Part shown: positions 1 to 7,832 of the stretch, in pieces | Layout of the letters: each line of letters starts with the position of its first letter | Position numbering within the stretch: position 1 is the stretch's first letter | Assembly: GCA_958430865.1 (NCBI GenBank) | Contig: CAUDNR010004442.1 | Location: 3,733-14,404, forward strand | Reading direction: 5' to 3' | Length of the DNA stretch: 10,672 nucleotides | Source: Entrophospora sp. SA101 | Taxonomy: Eukaryota > Glomeromycota > Glomeromycetes > Entrophosporales > Entrophosporaceae | Made by a program: the position numbers and the translations under genes | Notes under the pieces: generated by a model | What the model was told of the DNA's origin: nothing | Database searches by the model: none | The model's input: only the letters and a program-made list of their open reading frames with translations

Positions 1-838
1 TTTCTAACTTCTCTAAATATTTATTATGTTCAGCTTCATAACATTTCATATATTCTTGCCTGATTTCTTGATATGGTGTTACGATTTTTCTTTCAATATA
101 TATTTCTGGTGGATGTTCGGGTATTTTTGACAACATATTATCACTTTTACCCTCTTTATCGACACCATTATTAATTTTATTTTTAGTATTGGACAGATTG
201 TAATTAAGCTGCACATTAAAGTAACGATCTGGTTTTCTTTTTGATAATGTCAAACCACCATCTGCTCCTTTAGGATTTGGTAATAAGATTTCAAATTCTT
301 TCATTGTTTTTAACGTTAATTTATGATTTGATAATGTTATTTGATTATTACTATTACTAATACTATTAATATTATCATCTTCTTGATAGTTGTCTTCAAT
401 ATCATTATAATCATCATCATCACTATCATCTCGTGATGAAGACAAAAGTTGAAACACTTCAAATTCATATCGTTCTTTTTTTAAACTGTACTCATCACCT
501 GATATTGTTTTCTTAAATTTTGCTACACTTTTTATACTAAACTTACTATCACTACCACTACTGCCATTAACACCATTAGCACCACCATCATTGACACTTT
601 CATCGTCATCACTATCATCACTACCCTTATCTTCTTCCGGTAATTTAATTGTTAACCCTTTAAAATCTGATTTATTAACATTTCCTGGTAATTTAATTAA
701 CCATAACTCCTCCTCATCACTATCCTCCTCATCATTATCACCGTCTCTAACATCTTCACCTTTAATAATAAATTTCTTGTTTATATTATCGTAATTAAAA
801 ATTGAATTTTCTCCTGAAGAAACTTTTTTAGTCAACAT
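1..838 (-). pseudogene. Duplicate N-terminal part of the A34.5-like gene, cut by the window start
   Basis: The ATG is at 838-836 and the frame is open to position 1, giving the first 279 residues of the same protein encoded at 3821-5131. The part that can be checked is the same as the other copy, including the motif ELWLIKLPGNV and the Asp/Ser-rich linkers. Whether the rest of the gene exists beyond the window edge cannot be seen; if the inverted repeat extends another 480 bp or so, this would be a full second gene rather than a fragment. It is listed as a duplicate fragment because its partner gene on the other side of the promoter is clearly broken. Confidence 0.6.
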
Positions 839-1194
839 TTTTTCTTTTTAAAAAATTTGTTATTTTTGATCAAAAACAAAAGATCGTGTAACTGTGTAAT
901 TTTACAATCCAAAAAAAAATTATATTAATATTACAAGGACAATTCGCGATATAAAATAATTAATTAATGATCATTTTTATTTCTTAATTTTAAATAAATG
1001 ATATAATCTCTTTGACCTTTCCAAATTTATTTTTTCAATTAATAATATTAAATAAATCACTCTAACTTAATTGATTTCATTTGATTTTTAAAAAAAACTA
1101 TTAATTTCATTAATATTACTCAGACATACAACAGGATCAAATAGATCCAATTAACCATATATTTATTTATATTTAAACTAGTTTTTTTACGGTC
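839..1194. promoter_or_regulatory. Duplicate copy of the shared divergent promoter
   Basis: Reverse complement of 3465-3820, lying between the ATG of the A34.5-like copy (838, minus) and the ATG of the importin copy (1195, plus). It is very AT-rich, with several A and T runs and a TGATCAAAAACAAAAGATCG stretch near the A34.5-like start. No specific factor site can be assigned with confidence. Confidence 0.5.
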
Positions 1195-1833
1195 ATGTCC
1201 GATATTAATACAGAAGCATTTTTAAAGGAAGTTGATGCTTTATACAATTCACAAAATAAAACGAGAAAAGAACAAGCAGATAATTGGTTACAGGCTTTTC
1301 AAAAAAACGGTAATTTTTTTAAAAGAATCTTAAGAGATAGAGCTTTAGATCAAAACTAATAAAAAAAAAAAAGAAAAAATATATATAAATATTATTATTT
1401 CAAACAAACAGTAAAAAGAAATCATCACAACATAAAATTTTCTTTTTAATTATAAATAAAAATCGTTGACAATTATTGCAGTCTGAAGCATGGTCGATAT
1501 CAAATTACCTATTAAGAGAACACCAGGATCCTCAAGTACTTATTGAGGCGCGCTATTTTTGTGCTAGAACTTTAAGACAAAAAGTATGTTCATTCATATG
1601 ATCTATACAAATACAATATATGTAAATAAATAAATTTTAATACTTTTATTTCTTTCTGAAGATAACTCTTGACCTACATCAACTTGACTCGAATGCCCGT
1701 ATTTCACTCCGTGATTCACTCCTAGAACTTCTTTACCAATATCGATCTGGTCCTCGTAATGTGATTACTCAACTATGCTTATCTATTGCTGCATTGGCTC
1801 TCCAAATGCAAGATTGGAAAAATGTAACACATC
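1195..1833 (+). pseudogene. Truncated, frameshifted duplicate of the importin (Mtr10/TNPO3-like) gene
   Basis: Exon 1 is at 1195-1309, exon 2 at 1482-1583 and the start of exon 3 at 1662-1833, matching exons 1-3 of the minus-strand gene. Two things break it. First, exon 1 has seven A residues where the other copy has six: with six the reading is AFQKT then SEAW across the splice, as expected for the family; with seven the frame shifts and exon 2 is misread. Second, at 1833 exon 3 runs into the antisense of exon 5 of the other copy, so everything after about the first 120 residues is missing. The extra A could be a real mutation or a homopolymer sequencing error; the truncation is independent of it. 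Confidence 0.85.
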
Positions 1834-3464
1834 GCCCATTACATGTCGAAATTCACGAAACTCGTCACGTTTCTCTGCTGTCCAACTTGAAAGATCGTTA
1901 GGATAGTGTAAATGTTTAATCATGACATTAACTAGAGCAGAATAGATATTTTTAAATTTATGTTTAATGTCCGCATGTCTAGGCTCGTATAAAGTATCGG
2001 CCAACATATGCCAAAAATAAAAAGTTATTCTAACAATTTCTGTATCATGATAGGTAGTACATTCGGCAATACTCTCAACTATACTTTGAAAAGCGTCAGA
2101 ATGTTGAACAATTAATTGAAGATAAGACTCGCCGGCTTGAGTAAAAATACGACAATATCCTCTAACTTTATCATCATCCTCGTCTAACATTGCTCGTTTC
2201 AACGACTCTCTTAATGGTAACAAACGAGGATATATTTGTTCGATTAAGGTCATTGATTCGGGAATTCCACCACTTTCATGTATGATTTGACATACGAGAT
2301 CAACGGCAATATCATAAAGTTCATCTGATTGTAATGCTTCAAATGAAATGGCTAGAAATGGATTTGATTCTAAAGCCGTTACCGGAATATCTCCTGAATC
2401 TATCCAACTTAACAAACACTCAAATACTTTTACTTGATATTCGGTCGATGTACCTAATAACAAATAAATGGTGAGTAGATGGATAATAGTAGATAATTAA
2501 TTAATAGGTAGGCGATTGATAATAAAAATAAAACTTACCCAAATTTTGTAAATAAATTAAAAGTGTTTGTAAAACTTCATTGGCGTTATCTGTCAATAAT
2601 TCTTTTGCCCTAATTCTAAACTCGTGATCCTTGTAAAACCAAGCACACATATACAATAATTAATAATTAATGATGATGCTAGAAAATTTAAAAATAACAA
2701 TTTATCCAAAATGGTCTACCGATATGGGTATACGATTATTTGTATAGACTTCTTCAGGTAAAATTTTTAGAAATTCAAGTAGACATAATATAGTTTCGGG
2801 ATTTTTTCCATAAAATTCAGCAACCTGATGTGTTACATTTTTCCAATCTTGCATTTGGAGAGCCAATGCAGCAATAGATAAGCATAGTTGAGTAATCACA
2901 TTACGAGGACCAGATCGATATTGGTAAAGAAGTTCTAGGAGTGAATCACGGAGTGAAATACGGGCATTCGAGTCAAGTTGATGTAGGTCAAGAGTTATCT
3001 TCAGAAAGAAATAAAAGTATTAAAATTTATTTATTTACATATATTGTATTTGTATAGATCATATGAATGAACATACTTTTTGTCTTAAAGTTCTAGCACA
3101 AAAATAGCGCGCCTCAATAAGTACTTGAGGATCCTGGTGTTCTCTTAATAGGTAATTTGATATCGACCATGCTTCAGACTGCAATAATTGTCAACGATTT
3201 TTATTTATAATTAAAAAGAAAATTTTATGTTGTGATGATTTCTTTTTACTGTTTGTTTGAAATAATAATATTTATATATATTTTTTCTTTTTTTTTTTTA
3301 TTAGTTTTGATCTAAAGCTCTATCTCTTAAGATTCTTTTAAAAAAATTACCGTTTTTTGAAAAGCCTGTAACCAATTATCTGCTTGTTCTTTTCTCGTTT
3401 TATTTTGTGAATTGTATAAAGCATCAACTTCCTTTAAAAATGCTTCTGTATTAATATCGGACAT
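1783..3464 (-). CDS. Nuclear import receptor, Mtr10/transportin-3-like, 3' end replaced at the fold-back
   Basis: An importin-beta superfamily (HEAT-repeat) protein that in yeast (Mtr10) and animals (transportin-3) carries SR-type RNA-binding proteins into the nucleus. Exons, all with GT-AG borders: 3464-3351 (38 codons), 3178-3077 (34), 2998-2720 (93), 2629-2539 (30 codons plus one base) and 2453-1834. The introns are 172, 78, 90 and 85 nt. Recognisable family sequence includes WLQAFQKT/SEAWSISNYLL, EARYFCARTLRQK at the exon 2 end, LRDSLLELLYQYRSGPRNV, NNRIPIS followed by DHEFRIRAKELL, and KVRGYCRIFTQAGESYL. About 402 residues are native, against roughly 920-970 in the family. After 1834 the frame enters antisense exon 3 and stops at 1783 after 16 more codons (the first three possibly native), so an expressed product would lack the C-terminal, cargo-binding half. 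The start is the first ATG and fits the family N terminus. It is divergent from the A34.5-like gene. Confidence 0.88.
1822..1836. other. Fold-back junction inside importin exon 5
   Basis: Reading the minus strand, exon 5 encodes EFREFRHVMGDVL and then abruptly continues as HFSNLAFGEPMQQ, which is the antisense of exon 3 rather than importin sequence. Bases 1833-1822 (GATGTGTTACAT) also occur at 2827-2838 on the plus strand. In Mtr10 relatives the residues after the Gly-Asp are typically a hydrophobic pair followed by Lys/Arg-Asp, so the first nine bases (Asp-Val-Leu) could belong to either parent sequence. This would make the junction a microhomology of up to about nine bases; the native continuation of exon 5 is not in the window, so this is inference. 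Confidence 0.7.
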
Positions 3465-4658
3465 GACCGTAAAAAAACTAGTTTAAATATAAATAAATAT
3501 ATGGTTAATTGGATCTATTTGATCCTGTTGTATGTCTGAGTAATATTAATGAAATTAATAGTTTTTTTTAAAAATCAAATGAAATCAATTAAGTTAGAGT
3601 GATTTATTTAATATTATTAATTGAAAAAATAAATTTGGAAAGGTCAAAGAGATTATATCATTTATTTAAAATTAAGAAATAAAAATGATCATTAATTAAT
3701 TATTTTATATCGCGAATTGTCCTTGTAATATTAATATAATTTTTTTTTGGATTGTAAAATTACACAGTTACACGATCTTTTGTTTTTGATCAAAAATAAC
3801 AAATTTTTTAAAAAGAAAAAATGTTGACTAAAAAAGTTTCTTCAGGAGAAAATTCAATTTTTAATTACGATAATATAAACAAGAAATTTATTATTAAAGG
3901 TGAAGATGTTAGAGACGGTGATAATGATGAGGAGGATAGTGATGAGGAGGAGTTATGGTTAATTAAATTACCAGGAAATGTTAATAAATCAGATTTTAAA
4001 GGGTTAACAATTAAATTACCGGAAGAAGATAAGGGTAGTGATGATAGTGATGACGATGAAAGTGTCAATGATGGTGGTGCTAATGGTGTTAATGGCAGTA
4101 GTGGTAGTGATAGTAAGTTTAGTATAAAAAGTGTAGCAAAATTTAAGAAAACAATATCAGGTGATGAGTACAGTTTAAAAAAAGAACGATATGAATTTGA
4201 AGTGTTTCAACTTTTGTCTTCATCACGAGATGATAGTGATGATGATGATTATAATGATATTGAAGACAACTATCAAGAAGATGATAATATTAATAGTATT
4301 AGTAATAGTAATAATCAAATAACATTATCAAATCATAAATTAACGTTAAAAACAATGAAAGAATTTGAAATCTTATTACCAAATCCTAAAGGAGCAGATG
4401 GTGGTTTGACATTATCAAAAAGAAAACCAGATCGTTACTTTAATGTGCAGCTTAATTACAATCTGTCCAATACTAAAAATAAAATTAATAATGGTGTCGA
4501 TAAAGAGGGTAAAAGTGATAATATGTTGTCAAAAATACCCGAACATCCACCAGAAATATATATTGAAAGAAAAATCGTAACACCATATCAAGAAATCAGG
4601 CAAGAATATATGAAATGTTATGAAGCTGAACATAATAAATATTTAGAGAAGTTAGAAA
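2827..4658. repeat. Right arm of the large inverted repeat
   Basis: Reverse complement of 1-1833. The inner end lies inside exon 3 of the importin gene, where the sequence GATGTGTTACAT is shared by both arms; the next bases inward differ (2826 and below against 1834 and above). This arm is continuous with intact gene sequence on both sides: exon 3 continues to 2720, and the A34.5-like reading frame continues past 4658 to its stop at 5131. It therefore looks like the original copy, with the left arm as the duplicate. Confidence 0.97.
3465..3820. promoter_or_regulatory. Shared divergent promoter region
   Basis: A 356-bp intergenic region between the ATG of the importin gene (3464, minus) and the ATG of the A34.5-like gene (3821, plus). 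It must contain both promoters unless other upstream exons exist. It is strongly AT-rich with T and A runs. The only less AT-rich patches are around 3515-3540 (GGATCTATTTGATCCTG, an imperfect dyad) and 3708-3780 (TATCGCGAATTGTCC and TTACACGATC). No TATA box or factor site can be singled out reliably. Confidence 0.6.
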
Positions 4659-5131
4659 AGAAATGGAAGATTAGTAGATGGAATAAAAGATTTAAAAAAC
4701 ATGTTAAAGAAGAGAAAAAAGAAATGAAGAAATGGCGCAAAGAATTTCAAAATGCTGTAATGAACTCACAAAAAGAATTTTATGAGAAACTTGGAGAACT
4801 TAAATTGGAGGGGAAGGAAGTTAAAAAGGAAGAGGAGGATGATACTAATACTTGGCTAGAAAATTTAAAACGTAAATTGGATGATGATGATGATGATCAT
4901 AGTAATGATGATGATGATGATGGATTTGAACAATTATTAAATCTAAAGAAAAATCAAGAAAAGAAACGGGTTAGAAAGGAAAAGGAAGAGCAAACAAAAG
5001 CATTAGAAACTTGGAGACTTGAATATTCTGGTCTACCTAGATATAAACCACCAGAAACATGGTGGGCAAAAAATAGAGATAAGATCATGAAGGAAGCCAT
5101 GAAGAAAATTCCACCAAAGAAGCAAAAATAA
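3821..5131 (+). CDS. Probable RNA polymerase I subunit A34.5/PAF49-like protein
   Basis: A single-exon 436-residue protein. Residues 44-67 read ELWLIKLPGNV followed by NKSDFKGLTIKLP. This closely resembles the start of the A34.5 dimerisation domain, which in yeast begins with a V-W-L-I-K-F-P-x-N-V motif followed by a Lys-Leu-Lys-x-Leu stretch. Two further blocks fit a beta-rich TFIIF-like domain interrupted by acidic linkers: residues 116-132 (EYSLKKERYEFEVFQLL) and 178-212 (MKEFEILLPNP, PDRYFNVQLNY). In the family this domain pairs with A49 on Pol I and supports rRNA initiation and elongation in the nucleolus. Residues 250-345 are a Lys/Glu-rich probable coiled coil, 354-367 an Asp tract, and the tail is basic (IPPKKQK), as in PAF49-type tails. 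The first ATG is used, with A-rich sequence before it. The family call rests on motif resemblance; without it this is a nuclear charged protein of unknown role. Confidence 0.6.
   Translation: MLTKKVSSGENSIFNYDNINKKFIIKGEDVRDGDNDEEDSDEEELWLIKLPGNVNKSDFKGLTIKLPEEDKGSDDSDDDESVNDGGANGVNGSSGSDSKFSIKSVAKFKKTISGDEYSLKKERYEFEVFQLLSSSRDDSDDDDYNDIEDNYQEDDNINSISNSNNQITLSNHKLTLKTMKEFEILLPNPKGADGGLTLSKRKPDRYFNVQLNYNLSNTKNKINNGVDKEGKSDNMLSKIPEHPPEIYIERKIVTPYQEIRQEYMKCYEAEHNKYLEKLEKKWKISRWNKRFKKHVKEEKKEMKKWRKEFQNAVMNSQKEFYEKLGELKLEGKEVKKEEEDDTNTWLENLKRKLDDDDDDHSNDDDDDGFEQLLNLKKNQEKKRVRKEKEEQTKALETWRLEYSGLPRYKPPETWWAKNRDKIMKEAMKKIPPKKQK
4880..4921 (+). repeat. GAT trinucleotide tracts encoding poly-Asp
   Basis: Six GAT codons (4880-4897), then CAT AGT AAT, then five GAT codons (4907-4921), inside the A34.5-like gene and outside the inverted repeat. 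Such tracts vary in length between strains by slippage and here extend an acidic linker before the basic tail. Confidence 0.85.
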
Positions 5132-6054
5132 ATCTCAATGCTAAATCAATCAAAAACAAAATAAACAGCAAGTATATACTTTTAAATATTTTATTTTATA
5201 ATTTACATTTATATAAATTTTTTTTTCAGATATTCAAAATGTTATATTAAAGTTGTGAAGAAAATTAATGAGAAACCAAATTATGTAGATAAGTAATAAT
5301 ACAATTAAAATTGGTAGATTTTCAGGTGGCAGATTAGACGATTTTGCAGTTAGAAAAACATTAAGATAGATGCAAGAAAATTGTTACTAAAAAAAATATA
5401 TTATTAAATTATTTATTTAAATTTTTTTATTAATAATTTTTACATAATTACGTTGTGATCTTGATCCTTTTCCACCACCAAGAATGACATTGGAGGAGCA
5501 ATCATTTATATTTGTATTAATATAGTTTTTAACTATCATTATTTTTATTAAGGTAATAATAATTAGTTTAATTTGATTTTGAATATATATCAGTCAGACA
5601 AGATTTCACGCTTACTGATTTTACTATGTGATCGACATAGCACGTTTTCCGTACAATTTTTATGCTTCTAAATAAATAGAATCTTGTGCTTTTGCTCGTT
5701 TAAATTCAATTTTTTACTTGTCAATAGCTTGTTTCGTTATAGCGCAATAACTTCCCAAAGAGACCCATACTTTTTGACTTTAAAGGCCTAATTATTTATG
5801 AAAAACGATTCTATTAAGATCATTTTAGCATCATAAGATAGAGTACATTGAGAGCTCTCAGAAAATATATGGTTCGTTTGGTTTTCTTGGAGGTGGAAGA
5901 AATTAAAGGCAAAAAACAATTTTATAAGTTATTTATGACTATTTTATATTAGTATTAAATTTTTTTTTAATTAGATCATTATACTAATTTTATTGAATTA
6001 TCTAATTTAGATAGAATACATTGAAGTAATTAAAAGCAATAATTCAATGTAATT
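5132..6054. other. Gene-poor AT-rich interval after the A34.5-like gene
   Basis: The first 100 bases are probably the 3' untranslated region (A-rich, AATAAA-like runs at 5157-5164). I see no convincing gene. Two short open stretches were noted: IGRFSGGRLDDFAVRKTLR on the plus strand around 5309-5367, and a 40-codon ATG-to-stop frame on the minus strand (5539-5417) containing ILGGGKGSRSQRNY. Neither resembles a family I know. A less AT-rich patch at 5580-5900 contains an interspersed repeat (listed separately) and a GAGAGCTCTC palindrome near 5850. Confidence 0.5.
5587..5638 (+). repeat. Interspersed repeat copy with an 18-base insertion
   Basis: ATATCAGTCAGACAAGATTT and following CACGC (5587-5611), then 18 extra bases, then GATCGACAT (5630-5638). 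The same two blocks occur directly joined on the minus strand at 7640-7607 with one mismatch in the first 25 bases. The copies are in opposite orientation about 2 kb apart. They may be remnants of a dispersed element; nothing shows that they are the ends of one element. Confidence 0.6.
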
Positions 6055-6387
6055 TTATTTTTGTTTTCTTTTTACATTATTATACCAATAATCACTAACT
6101 TTAGTAGATGACCATGAATTATTTATTTTAAATAGATTTTCAAATAATCTTTTTGCTACTTCCTTTGATAAGTCTGTAGGATGATTAAACACTTCTTGAA
6201 GAATTTCAAGTTCCTCATTTATTTTTTTGTGTCTCTTATATTTTAGTAAAGAAGTTTCAATCTCATCAATTGGTGCAACTGTTATGTCTGAAACCAGAGT
6301 GGGTAAATTGTCTCCAACTTCTATCTCTTTGTTTGATCTACCTTTGTTGATTTCTTTGATGAGTGTATTATGTTCTTTAACTTTCAC
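6055..6387 (-). pseudogene. Fragment with a homeodomain-like C terminus
   Basis: An open frame of 110 codons with no ATG at its 5' end (the first usable codon is GTG at 6387, after an in-frame TAA at 6402-6400). It is therefore either a 3' exon or a decayed gene. The last 60 or so residues resemble a homeodomain: KINEELEILQEVF fits helix 1, SKEVAKRLFENLF helix 2, and VSDYWYNNVKRKQK helix 3, with the Trp-aromatic-x-Asn pattern and a basic tail as in the W-F-x-N-x-R recognition helix. The loop before helix 3 is about five residues longer than usual, and Lys replaces the usual Arg two residues after the Asn. Upstream, another frame reads SLQKIPHSTVGKRSKDVAL and ends at 6384, exactly overlapping the start of this frame, which suggests a frameshift joining them. 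Homeodomain factors bind DNA; no specific role can be given. Confidence 0.4.
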
Positions 6388-6760
6388 AAAGCAACATCTT
6401 TACTTCGTTTACCAACAGTGGAATGTGGTATTTTTTGTAAACTTCTTGATATAATGGTAAAAATTATGAATAAAAAATTATGGAAGATAGTATTTAAAAA
6501 ATATATGATTGCAGATAAAATATTTGTTTATTAATAATAATAATAAAATTACAATGATTAAAATGATTAAAAACAGATTTATAAGAATATTGTTATATGA
6601 TTATATCATATTTATATTTAAATGACAATGTACTTAATTCCTTTATCTGCTAAAGAAAGACTTCAATAATAACCAATCATTAAAAAATAATAATAAATAA
6701 TAATAATAATAACAGCCTAAATTTTCTTTCTTCTGCAATTGTCACTATTATGTATATAGT
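6388..6760. other. AT-rich interval with no clear gene
   Basis: Positions 6388-6450 may be the frameshifted upstream part of the homeodomain-like fragment (minus strand). The rest consists of A/T runs and AAT-type simple repeats (for example 6530-6545 and 6683-6712). I see no reading frame or RNA gene I can support. Confidence 0.5.
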
Positions 6761-7028
6761 AATTATAAATATTACATTAAACAATTAGAAGAAAAAAAAA
6801 TATTAAATCACAAAGAGAATTTATTTTCATTATTTATACCATATATTTTCTTAATACTAAAAATGTATTCAACATACATTAATTCCTTATTCTTTTTTGT
6901 AGGGCAGCGTTGTAATTATTGGAATAACATTTTGCGACCATTCTTATCATTCATTATTTAAAAATGTGTATATATGTATCCTTTAATGAGTCTTGCAATA
7001 TCTATTTTTATAAACAAAAGGCTAAGTT
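6761..7028. repeat. Tandem duplication, copy 1 (268 bp)
   Basis: Starts AATTATAAATATTACATTAA and ends AAAAGGCTAAGTT. It is directly followed by a second copy in the same orientation. Differences from copy 2 are few: CAAAGAG against CAGAG, one T-run length change, and a handful of transitions (GCG/GTG, GGAATAAC/GGAACAAC, AATGTGTATATA/AACGTGTATGTA). This gives roughly 97% identity. Confidence 0.93.
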
Positions 7029-7295
7029 AATTATAAATATTACATTAAACAATTAGAAGAAAAAAAAATATTAAATCACAGAGAATTTATTTTCATTATT
7101 TATATCATATATTTTTCTTAATACTAAAAATGTATTCAACATACATTAATTCCTTATTCTTTTTTGTAGGGCAGTGTTGTAATTATTGGAACAACATTTT
7201 GCGACCATTCTTATCATTCATTATTTAAAAACGTGTATGTATGTATCCTTTAATGAGTCTTGCAATATCTATTTTTATAAACAAAAGGCTAAGTT
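7029..7295. repeat. Tandem duplication, copy 2 (267 bp)
   Basis: Head-to-tail with copy 1 and no intervening bases. The substitutions between copies are mainly transitions, which is consistent with a fairly recent unequal duplication followed by mutation. No coding sequence is evident in the unit; it contains a pyrimidine run ending TTTTTTGTAGGGCAG that resembles a splice acceptor, but no matching exon was recognised. Confidence 0.93.
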
Positions 7296-7698
7296 TATCA
7301 GTAAGAATATAATTACAATATTAAAAAATTATATAATCAACTACTTATTATTAGTTTTCATTTTATTAATATTTTATTTAAAAATGTATAACTTCTAACT
7401 GCTAATTATTTATCGTTTTTTTATGAAACCATATCTAAAATTTTACAAGGAATAAAATAAAATCTCAAAGAATGTGTGTACAAAATATCACGTTCCTTGT
7501 TAAAAATTACATGTGGATGTACTAGTGACGAGTAAAAAGTTCTTTCGATTTTAATAGTAAAAATTGACATGTTTCACAAAAATTTTACATAGCTATGACA
7601 GTAGACATGTCGATCGCGTGAAATCTTGACTGACTGATATTGGCTTTTGTAGCATAAACATACCATTGTTCATAAATTTGTTTATAAAGGGTTTAATG
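7296..7698. other. AT-rich interval between the tandem repeat and the Pus3-like relic
   Basis: No supportable gene. Contains the interspersed repeat copy at 7607-7640. Minus-strand sequence 7690-7590 has an open frame, but its residues do not resemble the Pus3 C terminus and it includes the interspersed repeat, so it was not counted as coding. Confidence 0.5.
7607..7640 (-). repeat. Interspersed repeat copy, uninterrupted
   Basis: On the minus strand this reads ATATCAGTCAGTCAAGATTT, CACGC and GATCGACAT without a break. It is the counterpart of 5587-5638, which has the same blocks separated by 18 bases. It sits about 60-90 bp beyond the end of the Pus3-like pseudogene. Confidence 0.6.
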
Positions 7699-7710
7699 TT
7701 ACTCATTATC

Positions 7711-7719
7711 ATTACTGTT
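7711..7719. repeat. Target-site duplication, left copy
   Basis: ATTACTGTT, identical to 7833-7841 and directly touching the left end of the MITE. Removing the element and one copy restores continuous Pus3-like sequence (WRYDINSND in minus-strand reading). Confidence 0.8.
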
Positions 7720-7832
7720 ACCGTAAAGTCTGGAAAGATAGCATCCCCTTTTTTACATATGTGTAACATTTTTTTTATATTGACGCTCAATTGTTTTAAA
7801 GTAGGGGGTGCTATCTTTCCAGACTTTACAGT
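7720..7832. mobile_element. 113-bp MITE with 30-bp terminal inverted repeats
   Basis: The ends 7720-7749 and 7803-7832 are inverted repeats matching at 28 of 30 positions (ACYGTAAAGTCTGGAAAG, then ATAGCAYCCCCT). The centre of about 53 bp is AT-rich and non-coding. The element is flanked immediately by the 9-bp direct repeat ATTACTGTT (7711-7719 and 7833-7841). A 9-bp duplication with perfect abutment fits Mutator-like transposition. Counting a TA on each side would instead suggest a Tc1/mariner-type element, but that uses only two of the nine matching bases. It has no transposase and must depend on an autonomous relative elsewhere. Confidence 0.85.

Larger units (their letters stand above)
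1..1833. repeat. Left arm of a large inverted repeat (fold-back)
   Basis: This stretch is the reverse complement of 2827-4658. Paired coordinates sum to 4659 from position 1 to about 1300, and to 4660 from there to 1833. The single step is an A-homopolymer length difference (7 A here at about 1301-1307, 6 T in the other arm at 3352-3358 region). I compared representative stretches along the whole arm, including several other homopolymers, and saw no further difference. The arm runs off the start of the window, so its true length is at least 1833 bp. It contains the N-terminal part of an A34.5-like gene (minus), the shared promoter, and the first exons of an importin gene (plus). Confidence 0.97.

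Noticed and set aside
591..794. 67-codon Ser/Leu-rich open frame on the plus strand, with an identical one at 3865-4068 on the minus strand
   Set aside because: Antisense of the Asp/Glu/Ser-rich codons of the A34.5-like gene; present twice only because of the inverted repeat.
5417..5539. 40-codon minus-strand ATG-to-stop frame containing GGGKGSRSQRNY
   Set aside because: Too short and without any family resemblance or promoter signal; expected by chance at this frequency, although the Gly/Arg/Ser-rich centre is slightly unusual.
7186..7398. 70-codon open frame across the end of the tandem repeat
   Set aside because: No ATG start is required by it, its composition is that of translated AT-rich DNA, and it ends in low-complexity sequence; the other repeat copy does not keep an equivalent frame.
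7720..7832. Reading the inverted repeat as a transcription terminator or hairpin RNA
   Set aside because: The 9-bp direct repeat exactly abutting both ends and the restored host sequence when it is removed fit a transposon insertion much better.
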